Shown piece after piece: positions 16,454 through 25,270 of a stretch of 64,000 nucleotides of DNA. The notes under the pieces are model-generated. The model was given only the letters and a program-made list of their open reading frames with translations, searched no databases and was not told the DNA's origin. Both the position numbers and the translations under genes were made by a program. The stretch is from Dyadobacter bucti. GTDB lineage: Bacteria; Bacteroidota; Bacteroidia; Cytophagales; Spirosomataceae. Position 1 is the first letter of the stretch. Every line of letters starts with the position of its first letter. Location of the stretch: contig NZ_SWFP01000011.1 of the NCBI RefSeq assembly GCF_005869225.1, forward strand, positions 1-64,000, read 5' to 3'.

Positions 16454-16750
16454 TTAGAGTGGGGCAAACTCGCCAAAACCCGGCGCAGGCTTTGCCTGAG
16501 GCACTTTTGTCAGTAATTCAAGAACCTTTCGGCCTTTCTCGTATTTGTCGGTTGTATCCGCCTTGATTTCCGGCTCGGCTGCGCATTGATCGACGATCCC
16601 CGGTCGCTGTGGCGGCGGAAATCGCCACTAAACTTTGCTGCCGGGCGTCCAACGACAGGCCATCATTATTTTGCGCGTTTACATCCATTGCAATGAGCAG
16701 AATTATTCCTGTTACAATCCATTTCGAAAATCCGGGATGGATTATAGTTC
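16454..16750 (-). pseudogene. Secreted carboxymuconolactone decarboxylase family protein, decayed
   Basis: One frame starts with a signal-peptide-like stretch (KWIVTGIILLIAMDVNAQ) and LSLDARQQSLVAISAATATGD, the start of a CMD/AhpD-like domain. A second frame holds ADTTDKYEKGRKVLELLTKV and PQAKPAPGFGEFAPL, the later part of the same family, followed by TAA. The middle segment with the usual active-site helix is missing and the frame changes, so this is an internal deletion plus frameshift. The start codon position is also lost. It lies just downstream of the cupin gene, a common neighbour of secreted CMD proteins in Bacteroidota. Confidence 0.7.
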
Positions 16751-16753
16751 CTA

Positions 16754-17260
16754 TTATTTTTGATTGACTTGGGTATATTCCTGTTCTGTCACTGGCCCAA
16801 GCCAGATCACATTCTGTTCATTCTTGAAATTAGTGATGGCGATGTGGACAAATTCGCTGGTCGCAGACGCCCCATGCCAGTGCTCGGTATCTTCCGGGAT
16901 ATTCACCACGTCTCCTTTTTTCAGGGCTTGTGCAGGTTTACCTTTTTCTTGATAAAACCCATTTCCATCCGTAACGATCAGCACCTGCCCCTTTGGGTGT
17001 GTATGCCAGTGCGTGCGGGCACCCGGTTCGAAGGTCACACTACCGAGCGCGAACTCATTGTTTTTGTCTCTGGAAGCCAGGGTATACAAAAATGCACCGC
17101 CAGTGAAATAGGAGGTCGGCAGCGGGTTGCCCTTGGGAAAAATAGAAGAATTTGTTTGCTCTGACATGGTTCTCTGTTGGTTTTTGACACTGCAGCCGGT
17201 CATCCAGATCAGGATTGAGGCTGACAGAAAAATAAAAATGTTTTTGATGAATGTACCCAT
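16754..17260 (-). CDS. Cupin-domain lipoprotein
   Basis: A 168-residue protein with a lipoprotein signal (lipobox WMTGC near residue 22) and one cupin barrel. Motif 1 is HWHTHPKGQVLIV and motif 2 is PEDTEHWHGA, giving the expected His metal ligands, with a Gln in place of the usual motif-1 Glu. It is of the type annotated as cupin partner of secreted carboxymuconolactone decarboxylases. It stands first in the minus-strand unit, divergent from an AraC remnant, with the shared palindrome at 17337. Confidence 0.85.
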   Translation of the reverse strand: MGTFIKNIFIFLSASILIWMTGCSVKNQQRTMSEQTNSSIFPKGNPLPTSYFTGGAFLYTLASRDKNNEFALGSVTFEPGARTHWHTHPKGQVLIVTDGNGFYQEKGKPAQALKKGDVVNIPEDTEHWHGASATSEFVHIAITNFKNEQNVIWLGPVTEQEYTQVNQK

Positions 17261-17336
17261 AATTTTTAGGATGGTCTGCTAAAATTATCTCTGCACAAAG
17301 GTCATACATCGCTGATAATCTGCACTTATACAATTT

Positions 17337-17354
17337 ACAGGTTTACCTACCATT
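17337..17354. promoter_or_regulatory. Candidate AraC-family operator, second copy
   Basis: ACAGGT, TTACCT, ACCATT: the same layout as the perfect palindrome at 5012-5029, embedded in similar flanks (TTATACA before; TTTTACnGATT after). It lies upstream of the cupin gene, next to an AraC remnant. Confidence 0.4.
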
Positions 17355-17404
17355 TTTACAGATTCGGATTTACAGACGTGGTTGGCATTCAATTACCCTG
17401 CTGT

Positions 17405-17490
17405 TCCATCCCGAATTGCATGCGGTTTTATGACCGTCAGCTTATCACCAGGCAGGATGTCAGAAAGGACAGCCTGGAAAAATTACCGGT
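17405..17490 (+). pseudogene. Internal fragment of an AraC-family regulator
   Basis: The frame reads NCMRFYDRQLITRQDVRKDS and LEKLP. It matches the paralogue at 5103 (NYCMRFYDRQFITRSNANKD) in its middle section. Both the N-terminal domain and the DNA-binding domain are absent. Sequence homology stops where the hairpin repeat at 17498 starts, so the repeat probably took part in the deletion. The cupin unit has therefore lost its dedicated divergent regulator. Confidence 0.65.
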
Positions 17491-17497
17491 CGCTAAA

Positions 17498-17640
17498 AAG
17501 CCCCTCAACTTGCGTTGAAGGGCTTCCGTACCCGCAACGAACAAATATCGAACCGGTTGCTGGATGATTTAAAATTGATATCAGGATTAGTTATCTAAAA
17601 ATCAGGACAATGTAAGCGGTCTGCCGTTGCTGATTAAGGA
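17498..17640. repeat. tRNA-terminator-like dispersed repeat (copy B)
   Basis: Starts with hairpin AAGCCCCTCAAC/GTTGAAGGGCTT (17498-17525), continues with GTACCCGCA and ATCGAACCGGTTGC, and then about 90 further bases similar to the copy at 54391-54530. The hairpin plus GTACCC layout mirrors the terminator and acceptor end of the tRNA-Leu at 55905. It may also serve as terminator for the GH20-like gene ending at 17651. Confidence 0.6.
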
Positions 17641-17650
17641 AAAAAGTGCG

Positions 17651-19948
17651 CTACTTATACCGTTGCCAATCAAGTGTTTTGTCTTTTAAGGGCAACTGAT
17701 GCTTCTGCGCAAAATCATTCCGCACTTTCAGCACATCGCTCCACCATTGGTCGAGTGGATAATGCAGTTCCCGGTAAATCAGGTAGCTGAGGTCAATGGT
17801 GCGGACGGGCTGGTGATCTTTGATATCGTCCACTTGCTGCAAAAACTTGCGTCCATTCGCTTCTTTAACGAGCGGGTGCCATTCTTTAAACCAAATGTTT
17901 TCAACGAACGCAAATGTACTGTCGCGCTGGGTTTTCAGCTTGCTGACCATTTCCATGGCAGCGTCCAGTTGCTTGACAGCAGATAAAGGATGATTCGCAG
18001 CAGCCGCCGACGCTTTTTGCAGAAGATCGGTTACCTGATTTAGTGTAACCAGCATGCGCAGATTTTGCCCGCAGATCGCTGCTACTGATTCGAGCACTTC
18101 GAGGTTATAAAGCTGCTTTCCGGCAAGTGATTTATTCTTTTGAAGAAGGTGAACCGCGTATTGATTGCGCGTGAGCATGGATTGTGCTGCTTCAAAGCGC
18201 GCGGCATTTACGGGATAAGTTTTGTCTGAAATAGCCAGTGTACCAGATTGTGGCACAGGCAACAGGGGTAGGGTCTGGTCTCTTTCCGGGTGAACAAAAA
18301 GGCTGTCGGAATTTCCCTTGATCATAGGTCGCCAGGTCGACGGGATCCAGTCCCAGCTGTTGGTATGAAATTCGGCCTGCTCGCTGAGGACATGGTAAAT
18401 GCTGTCTACATCCTTTTGTTTCGGGCCATAAAATGAGGTCATAAACCGGGCAGAAGCATCCGCCGGCGCAACGTTTTTGTTGTTCCAGCCAGCCGCCGTG
18501 CCTGTGGCATAACCCAGCCAGAATGTTTCAGGATGTAGACCGGCGTCCGCCCAGCCTGCAATGATCACGCCCATGAAAGACGACAGATTTGCGTCGAATG
18601 CTGTCTTTATTTCCCTCATCATACCCCCGACGCGCCCCGACGAGCGGTCGCTTCCATCTGCCATCACGGCCGTTTTGGTGTGCAATGGATAATAGTTTGG
18701 GAAAATAGGCTCCGCGCCTTGTGTGGCCGTGTACACCGTTTGCCTGATCCCGTGTTTTTTGTAATCGGCCGCAATTGATTTGTTATACACCCCGTTGACC
18801 AAATGCGATGGCAATGCAGTGATATCTTCGCGTCTCAACGGAAATTCACCCCAGAAAAAAACGGTACGTCCCTGCTCGTGCAGCCTGTCGGCCAGCTTTT
18901 TGATAAACCACGCCAGTAACCGCCCGTTTCCGCCCAGACTATCCGCCATCGCCTTTTCCGACGGTGCCTTGCCGGTATAGTACGCCTCGTCATTGGAAAG
19001 CAAAATGTACCTGCTGCCTTTGCTCGCATTGATCAGCTCGCCGAACATATTGTCCAGCAGTTTGAAAGTCTCGGGGTTGGTAACAGAAAACTGGTAATTG
19101 ATGTCGTCAATGAGTCGAAGCTTGCGGTATTCGGGATGTTTGAGGATAAAGGAAACGTGTGCCGGGGCGTCCAGAAAAGGTACGAGGTCGATGTAATGCG
19201 CTTTTGCAACATCCGCCAGCTCCTGGTATTCCTGCGGCGTCAATGCGTAAGGTTCTACAATCGCAGATGCGGATTTGTATTGAAAATGCCCCTCCAGTTT
19301 GATTGAAAATGCATTGATCTTGTAAGTCGAAGCCTGCTTGATAATTCTTTTTAATGCATCCAGTTTTTCCAGATGATGGGCATCGTCCCAGTAAATCATC
19401 CGGAGATCTACATTCGGCCAGTCAGTGATTTCGCCCTGGGGAAGCTGCGCCTGCTCTTTAAGTAACTGTAAAAAAGTCTGGACGCCGTAATACAATCCCT
19501 GCGGCGCATTGGCTGTGATGGTGATGAGCGCGGGTTTTAAAGTCAGCCGGTATGCCTGGTTTGCGAGCGCCACGCGGTTTGTATCAACACTCGCACCAAT
19601 TTCGACAGCGCCTTTTTTGACGATTAATTGAATAGCGGGAGACTTAGCAGCTTTATTACCAACTACATTCAGTGAAAGATTGACTTCCTTCATTCCCTGC
19701 TGCAAACTGATCACCGCCTGTCCTTTGGCAAGGGCAGGGGCGGCGACGATTTTCCAGTTTTTACCGATCGGAAACTTTTGCTCAGTCAATTTCATTTCCT
19801 GCGGAACCGGCAGCAAGCCAGAACCGGCGGGACTGTTTCCCGACGGTGATTTTTGTGAAGCCGTGACCTGTGCATAAGTCGCAAATCCAATGAAAAAGCA
19901 GCAGAAAATGGTTAAAAAGGCTTTCCGGTAAATGGTAGTCGTCTTCAA
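17651..19948 (-). CDS. GH20-like beta-N-acetylhexosaminidase, secreted
   Basis: A 765-residue product with signal peptide (to about residue 26, ATYAQ), a GH20b-type alpha/beta domain (about 45-170, LLPVPQEMKLTEQKFPIGKNW), and a TIM-barrel catalytic domain starting at WPNVDLRMIYWDD. The catalytic Asp-Glu pair typical of GH20 is seen as D320-E321 (ILLSNDEAYY). The residues around it differ from the classical GGDE. A helical C-terminal region of about 200 residues follows. GH20 enzymes release GlcNAc or GalNAc from glycan non-reducing ends. It is the last gene of a SusC-SusD-GH unit, with a hairpin between susD and this gene. Confidence 0.8.
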   Translation of the reverse strand: MKTTTIYRKAFLTIFCCFFIGFATYAQVTASQKSPSGNSPAGSGLLPVPQEMKLTEQKFPIGKNWKIVAAPALAKGQAVISLQQGMKEVNLSLNVVGNKAAKSPAIQLIVKKGAVEIGASVDTNRVALANQAYRLTLKPALITITANAPQGLYYGVQTFLQLLKEQAQLPQGEITDWPNVDLRMIYWDDAHHLEKLDALKRIIKQASTYKINAFSIKLEGHFQYKSASAIVEPYALTPQEYQELADVAKAHYIDLVPFLDAPAHVSFILKHPEYRKLRLIDDINYQFSVTNPETFKLLDNMFGELINASKGSRYILLSNDEAYYTGKAPSEKAMADSLGGNGRLLAWFIKKLADRLHEQGRTVFFWGEFPLRREDITALPSHLVNGVYNKSIAADYKKHGIRQTVYTATQGAEPIFPNYYPLHTKTAVMADGSDRSSGRVGGMMREIKTAFDANLSSFMGVIIAGWADAGLHPETFWLGYATGTAAGWNNKNVAPADASARFMTSFYGPKQKDVDSIYHVLSEQAEFHTNSWDWIPSTWRPMIKGNSDSLFVHPERDQTLPLLPVPQSGTLAISDKTYPVNAARFEAAQSMLTRNQYAVHLLQKNKSLAGKQLYNLEVLESVAAICGQNLRMLVTLNQVTDLLQKASAAAANHPLSAVKQLDAAMEMVSKLKTQRDSTFAFVENIWFKEWHPLVKEANGRKFLQQVDDIKDHQPVRTIDLSYLIYRELHYPLDQWWSDVLKVRNDFAQKHQLPLKDKTLDWQRYK

Positions 19949-19974
19949 GGGAAAAGATTTTTAGGTTAACTAAA

Positions 19975-20002
19975 AGAGTAATCGGCGCGAGCCGATTACT
20001 CT
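19975..20002 (-). terminator. Hairpin between susD and the hexosaminidase gene
   Basis: Perfect 11-bp stem (AGAGTAATCGG and its inverted copy) with a 6-base loop, followed on the minus strand by TTTT. It may attenuate transcription into the hexosaminidase gene or stabilise the upstream susCD message. Confidence 0.65.
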
Positions 20003-20059
20003 CAATATCTGTACAAAGTCCACAATAGTATTAAAGTGACGCAATCCAGCTTCTAATCA

Positions 20060-21541
20060 TCAATACCCCTGATTCTGAACAATTGCCGGGCTGCTGGTAA
20101 TCACCGCAATAGCGGGAATCGGGTACAAAAGCTGGTATTCCTTAATCGGCGTGGAAACACCCACGGTCGGTTTACCCGGGCCGGATAGTTTTGCATTCAT
20201 CACTTCCATCGCCCTGCCGGTACGCAGCAAATCAAACCAGCGGTGTCCTTCAAATGGTGATTCAAGTCGCTCTTCGTTGTAGACCGCCGTTTTGAACGTT
20301 TCATAATTAAGCCCGCTCAGATCAGCCAGTCCTGCACGTTTGCGTACCAGGTTAATCGCCGCATAAGCATCCGCATTTGGCGCTTTGTTGGCTTCATTAA
20401 TTGCCTCAGCGTAGTTCAGAAGCACGTCCGCGTAACGGATCACGTACCAGTCCGCGCCCGAGTCGGCATTACCGCCGCCGGTTTCGCGCTCCACATAGCC
20501 GCGGATGTATTTGGCCGCGACAAAATTTCCCGCCTGCGTAAAGCCGTCGGCGATATTGGTCCGGCGAACGTCACCAGTCGTGTAGGCAGCGGCGATATCT
20601 TCGGTCGGTTGGTTAAATCCAAAAGCACCGCCGGTAGGAACGACGATCCCCTGCGAACCGGTTGGCGCAAAGTGGTTCGGAAGGTTTGAACCCAGACCGT
20701 TTGACATTGTTCTGTACTGCACCTGCAAAACTGCCTCCGCATTTCCCTGCTGGCTGGCTTTGTAAAGGTTTGCATACGCAGGTAGCAAACTGAAAGTACC
20801 CGCCGTTACTACTTTCTTAAATTCGGCAACTGCTTCCGCGTATTTTTTCTGGGTTAGATAAACCTGTCCCAGCAGACTTTCCGCAGCACCTTTGGTGATT
20901 TTTCCAGCTTCTGCCGCAGGGTACGTAGCAGGAAGCATGCCACCTGCTTTCACCAGATCAGCCTCGATTTGCGCGTACACTTCGGCAACAGACGCACGGC
21001 CCACTTGGTAGCTGGCATCTATGTCCGAAACCGGCTCAGTCACCAACGGAACGCCGCCCCACAACCTTACCAGATTAAAATAAGCCAATGCCCTCAGCGA
21101 AAGCGCCTCGCCGGTAAACTGCTTTTTCAGATTGTCGGCAACCGGGGAAGCATCAATGCGTGCCAGAATACTGTTTGTTCTTGCGATCAGGACATAACTC
21201 GTTTGCCAGAATGCTGTAAGATGTTCATTATCTGTTGTTTCCCTGAATTCGTCGATATTCCTTTTCGCATCATTACCACCTCCGCCGGGGCCAAGTTCGG
21301 TGGTATTATCGGAACGTAAATCTACCAGCAACGAGTAATATCCATTTCCGGAATACACTTGTCCAAGCGCATTATAAGCGCCCACTACGGCCTGGCGGAA
21401 ATCGGATTCCGTTTTGAAAAAGTCGGTTTCGCCGATCTGGGAAATTGGTTTTGAGGCGAGGAAATCTTCACAGGATGTTCCTGAAAATGCCAGGATAACC
21501 AGTGCGACAGCTATTTTGATATTTTTTGAGATCATAATCAA
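20060..21541 (-). CDS. SusD/RagB-family outer-membrane glycan-binding lipoprotein
   Basis: A 493-residue lipoprotein (lipobox near FSGTSC, Cys about residue 24) with the SusD pattern: CEDFLASKPISQIGETDFFKTESDFRQAVVGAYNAL at the N-terminus, the TPR-like helices, NLVRLWGGVPLV, YADVLLNYAEAINEA and the terminal FEGHRWFDLLRTGR. SusD proteins sit on the SusC channel as a lid and bind oligosaccharides. It starts 28 bases after its susC. Its last 20 residues have a near-copy as a remnant at 52934-52988. Confidence 0.95.
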   Translation of the reverse strand: MIMISKNIKIAVALVILAFSGTSCEDFLASKPISQIGETDFFKTESDFRQAVVGAYNALGQVYSGNGYYSLLVDLRSDNTTELGPGGGGNDAKRNIDEFRETTDNEHLTAFWQTSYVLIARTNSILARIDASPVADNLKKQFTGEALSLRALAYFNLVRLWGGVPLVTEPVSDIDASYQVGRASVAEVYAQIEADLVKAGGMLPATYPAAEAGKITKGAAESLLGQVYLTQKKYAEAVAEFKKVVTAGTFSLLPAYANLYKASQQGNAEAVLQVQYRTMSNGLGSNLPNHFAPTGSQGIVVPTGGAFGFNQPTEDIAAAYTTGDVRRTNIADGFTQAGNFVAAKYIRGYVERETGGGNADSGADWYVIRYADVLLNYAEAINEANKAPNADAYAAINLVRKRAGLADLSGLNYETFKTAVYNEERLESPFEGHRWFDLLRTGRAMEVMNAKLSGPGKPTVGVSTPIKEYQLLYPIPAIAVITSSPAIVQNQGY

Positions 21542-21569
21542 TCAATGTTAAAGGTTGAGCCGGGTTTAG

Positions 21570-24500
21570 TTAGAAACCAAGGTTAAGGCCAAGAATGATT
21601 GTTCTTGCCACGGGGTAAGTACCATAGTCGATACCAGGCGTGAGCGCAGAGGAAATCCATGGATCGCCCTCGGTGGTGTTCACTTCGGGGTTATAGCCGG
21701 TGTAGTTGGTAAAGGTGTGCAAGTTCTGGATGTTCACGTAGGCCCTTGCGTTTTTGAGGATTTTTCCACCAAATATTTTGTCAAAACGATAGCCGATTGT
21801 TACGTTTCTGATGCGAAGGAAAGACGCGTCTTCCACGTAATACGATGAAATGTTCCGGTTGTTGGCTGAGTTGTTTGCTCCCCACGTTTTGCCATCGCCA
21901 GGCTCCTCCGGCGAGCGCCAGTAGTTGTTGGATATGGACGCATTGTTGCGATAAACGCTGCGCTTGGTCAGGTTAAGCACATCCACATCCTGCACGCCTT
22001 GTAGCGAAACACCGAAGTCGAAATTGCCCAGGTTGAAGCTGTTCGTGATGCCGTAGGTGAACTTCGGCAGGTTATTGCCGATAATGGTCCTGTCGGAATC
22101 ATTAATCAGTCCGTCGCCGTTCAGGTCCCTGAACCGGACATCACCCGGAAAGGTGTTTGCCAAATGCGCAGAACCGTCTATTTCCGCCTGGGTGTTGTAA
22201 ATACCATCGAAAATTAGGCCATAATAACTTCCCAGCGGTTTGCCGATCTGCGTAATGTGGGTTAAGGAGTTTTCTTGCGCACGGTTTGCTACGATAATCG
22301 GCGCGCCGCCTGCTCCCAGGGATTCTACGGTATTGGTGTTAAACGAAATGTTCGCGTTGGTAGCCCAAGTGAAATTTTTCCGTGCGAAATTTCTGCTTTC
22401 CAAAGCGATTTCAACTCCTTTGTTACGCAGACTTCCCAGGTTTCGCAATGCAGTTTCGTAGCCCGTCGAAAGCGGCACAGGAACGTTGAGAAGTAGGTCG
22501 GAGGTCAGCTTATTATAGTAGTCAAAATTCAGAAAAAGGCGGTTCTGGAAAAGCCCGAGGTCAATTCCTAAATCAAATTCCTTCGCTTTTTCCCAACCCA
22601 AAATCGGATTGCCCAGAGAACCTTGCGCCAGACCGTTAATGATTGCGCCGTCGCCGGTACCCAGGATATAGTTAGCGCTGTTGATCAATCCTACCGAAGC
22701 ATAGTCAGGGATCTGGTTGTTTCCAATAAAACCATAACTCGCGCGCAGTTTCAACTCGCTCACAGCGCGTGCATCAGCCATAAATTTCTCCTGACTGATC
22801 CTCCATCCGGCCGAGGCTGACGGGAAGTTTCCCCATTTATTATCAGAGCCAAAACGGGACGAACCGTCTCGGCGGAAAGTGGCTGTTAAAAAGTATTTTT
22901 CGTCAAAATTATAAGTCGCCCGGCTTAGCAACGAAACGAGTGTCCATTGGGAGCGGCTGGAACTTCCGCCGGTAACAATACCTGCATTCAAAGTAGGTAC
23001 CAGGTCGTTCGGAAAAGAGTTGGCGCTGACGGTGGTTGAGTTGAAAGACGATTTTTGTTCCGTCAAACCCACCAGCACATTCACATTGTGCTTTTCGGCA
23101 AACGATTTGTCATAGGTGAGCGTATTTTCATTGATCCAGCTGATGTTAGCCGACGAAAACGAGCGACCATTCGATGGACTTACACTAATATAAGAAGGTG
23201 AAAACCGGTTATTGCTGAACGTGTTTACATCTGCATTGATACTTGTTTTGAATTGCAGGTTTTTTGCAATGTCAATCGTCGTAAACAAACTTCCGACCGT
23301 GCTGAACTGGTTCATGGTATTCTGAATACCCTCACCAAAAGCCAGCGCGTTGTTGTAAATGATATTCTGCGTGGTACCATCGTCGAAATTCAGGGTAAAT
23401 GACCTCGAATACGAGCCGTCTGCGTTTCTCACGGGATAAAAACCGGGTGTCGACATCAACGTAACGGGCACCGCGCCGTAATCCTGGATCCCGCCGGATG
23501 TGGCAATGCGGTTGTTGGTATAAGAAGGTGCCACGCGCGCGCCAACCCTGATCCTGTCGGTAACTTTTGCATCCACATTCAGACGAAATGCATATTTCTT
23601 GAAGCCCGAATTGATAATGATCCCCTCCTGATTCTGGTAGTTGCCACTTACGTAATACCGCGCATTTTCCGTTCCGCCCGAGGCTGCGATCTGATAGTTT
23701 TGCATCGGAGCGCTGCGATAAAGTTCGTCCTGCCAGTCCGTGTACGGATATGCTGATGGATTTTTGAATTCATCAGGAATTTTAAATGCAGGGCCGCTGC
23801 GCACTGAGTTAGGGTCAGTTGCTTTTCCGCCTGCACGAACCCAGTCGTTATTCCTGATATCGATTTGGCGACGCGCATATTCCTCGTTGGTCATCAATCC
23901 CACTCTTTTCACAATTTTCTGAAAACCATAGCTTGCGTTAATGCTGATCTGCGACTTGCCTGCCGCGCCGGTTTTGGTCGTGATTAAAACCACACCATTC
24001 GCTCCGCGAGATCCGTAGATAGAAGTTGCAGCCGCATCTTTCAACACATCAATTGATTGAATATCACCGGGGTTAATGCTTGCCAGCGGGTTCACCGGAG
24101 ACTGGCTGCCGATGCCGCCGCCCTGTGCCGATGCATTTGCAACGGAATTGTCCAGCGGCACGCCGTCGATCACATATAAAGGCTGGTTACCCGCTGTTAT
24201 GGAGCCTGTTCCTCTGATTTTCAGCGAAATACCACCGCCGGGCGCAGCGGAGGTTTGCTGTACCTGCACCCCGGCCACCTGTCCGGCCAACGCTTCACCA
24301 AAGGAAACAACGGGACGATCCTGTATCTGTTTTGCGCCAACAGATGCCACCGAACCGGTAATTTCCCGCCTCGACTGGCTTCCGTAACCTACGACCACAA
24401 CTTCGTTCAATGCCCGGTCGCTGTTTTCGAGTTGGGGGGAAATGGTGGAGCGGTTTCCTACCACTTCCTCCAATTCACTGTAACCAATATACGTAAACAA

Positions 24501-24785
24501 TAACGTGCTGGTAGCAGGCACCTGGATCTGGTAATTTCCATCCGCGTCCGAAACGACACCGTCGCTGCTATTCTTCACGCGCACAGATACACCGACAAGC
24601 GGCTGCCCGGTTGCTTTTTCGGTAACCTGGCCACGTACAGTGACTTGATTCGCCCGGCCGGAAGTCTGGGCTTGGCTGGCAATGCAACAAAAGAACAGAA
24701 ATAATGCCGCAAAGAGCATTCGCAGCGGCACTCCGGAAGTCGTGCGGAAACGACTATAACTTACAGTAAACATTTTGTTTCCCAT
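21570..24785 (-). CDS. SusC/RagA-family TonB-dependent outer-membrane transporter
   Basis: A 1071-residue protein: signal peptide (to about residue 40), CarboxypepD_reg-like domain (VTVRGQVTEKATGQPLVGVSVRVKN), TonB-box-like ALNEVVVVGYGSQSRREITGSV, plug domain (about 140-250), and a 22-strand barrel ending in ARTIILGLNLGF. It lacks the STN domain, so unlike the second SusC in this window it is not expected to signal to a FecR/ECF pair. It imports oligosaccharides through the outer membrane. It heads the unit with SusD and the GH20-like enzyme. Confidence 0.95.
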   Translation of the reverse strand: MGNKMFTVSYSRFRTTSGVPLRMLFAALFLFFCCIASQAQTSGRANQVTVRGQVTEKATGQPLVGVSVRVKNSSDGVVSDADGNYQIQVPATSTLLFTYIGYSELEEVVGNRSTISPQLENSDRALNEVVVVGYGSQSRREITGSVASVGAKQIQDRPVVSFGEALAGQVAGVQVQQTSAAPGGGISLKIRGTGSITAGNQPLYVIDGVPLDNSVANASAQGGGIGSQSPVNPLASINPGDIQSIDVLKDAAATSIYGSRGANGVVLITTKTGAAGKSQISINASYGFQKIVKRVGLMTNEEYARRQIDIRNNDWVRAGGKATDPNSVRSGPAFKIPDEFKNPSAYPYTDWQDELYRSAPMQNYQIAASGGTENARYYVSGNYQNQEGIIINSGFKKYAFRLNVDAKVTDRIRVGARVAPSYTNNRIATSGGIQDYGAVPVTLMSTPGFYPVRNADGSYSRSFTLNFDDGTTQNIIYNNALAFGEGIQNTMNQFSTVGSLFTTIDIAKNLQFKTSINADVNTFSNNRFSPSYISVSPSNGRSFSSANISWINENTLTYDKSFAEKHNVNVLVGLTEQKSSFNSTTVSANSFPNDLVPTLNAGIVTGGSSSRSQWTLVSLLSRATYNFDEKYFLTATFRRDGSSRFGSDNKWGNFPSASAGWRISQEKFMADARAVSELKLRASYGFIGNNQIPDYASVGLINSANYILGTGDGAIINGLAQGSLGNPILGWEKAKEFDLGIDLGLFQNRLFLNFDYYNKLTSDLLLNVPVPLSTGYETALRNLGSLRNKGVEIALESRNFARKNFTWATNANISFNTNTVESLGAGGAPIIVANRAQENSLTHITQIGKPLGSYYGLIFDGIYNTQAEIDGSAHLANTFPGDVRFRDLNGDGLINDSDRTIIGNNLPKFTYGITNSFNLGNFDFGVSLQGVQDVDVLNLTKRSVYRNNASISNNYWRSPEEPGDGKTWGANNSANNRNISSYYVEDASFLRIRNVTIGYRFDKIFGGKILKNARAYVNIQNLHTFTNYTGYNPEVNTTEGDPWISSALTPGIDYGTYPVARTIILGLNLGF

Positions 24786-24820
24786 ACAAATGGAAGGTTA
24801 GTGGTCTAGAAATAAAGTAA

Positions 24821-24836
24821 TCGAAAGGTATCGAAA
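24821..24836. promoter_or_regulatory. Candidate DeoR-type operator repeat, susC promoter
   Basis: TCGAAA occurs twice with a 10-base period (24821 and 24831), next to the -7 element at 24837. In minus-strand orientation it reads CTTTCGAT. CTTTCG motifs also occur in the spacers at 36961 and 39989, in front of the other units of the glycan region, so a shared regulator, perhaps the DeoR-type protein 26048, may bind here. Confidence 0.3.
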
Positions 24837-24844
24837 CAAATATA
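24837..24844 (-). promoter_or_regulatory. Bacteroidota -7 promoter element for susC 24785
   Basis: On the minus strand the bases read TATATTTG, an exact TAnnTTTG match, about 52 bases before the ATG. A TTTTC stretch lies about 15 bases upstream as a weak -33 element. Confidence 0.5.
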
Positions 24845-24922
24845 ATGTTTTTATTGAAAATTAAATCTTTTCGTAAGAAAAAAATAATGTTGTAAGATTA
24901 AAAAGAAAGGTAACGGAGGTTT

Positions 24923-25224
24923 TTAAGCAATTTCAAAGGGAGTATGGGAAATATCCACATAGTTATATGGGTCAAAATCGTTAGGGTTATCCGGCCAGCC
25001 ACTTGCTTTCAAATTCCCCTTCGGTCAAGTTCGCATAGGAACTGGAATTCACCATCTGCAACAGATCCGCTGAGAGCGCAATAGCTGCTAAGCCAATGCT
25101 GGTTCGTTCTGATCTCATACTGCCTGCTCAGATCCTGCCTGAAATTTCGGACTTTCTCGTCATACCATTCCGAATTTGGAAAATCCGTCAGTTGGCAGTA
25201 GAGTCGTTTGTTAATCCCCGACAT
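24923..25224 (-). pseudogene. Frameshifted gene of unknown family
   Basis: Three minus-strand frames join into one coding-like product: MSGINKRLYCQLTDFPNSEW...RTNQHWLSSYCALS, then SADLLQMVNSSSYANLTEGE/FESKWLAG, then WPDNPNDFDPYNYVDISHTP and FEIA before TAA. Two frameshifts separate them. Amino-acid composition is natural and the ends (ATG, TAA) are in sensible places, giving about 100 residues. I do not recognise the family. It lies between susC and the divergent HExxH membrane protein. Confidence 0.5.
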
Positions 25225-25270
25225 TTGATTATTTTTTCCATCATATTATGCCATTTTTTGTATTACAACA

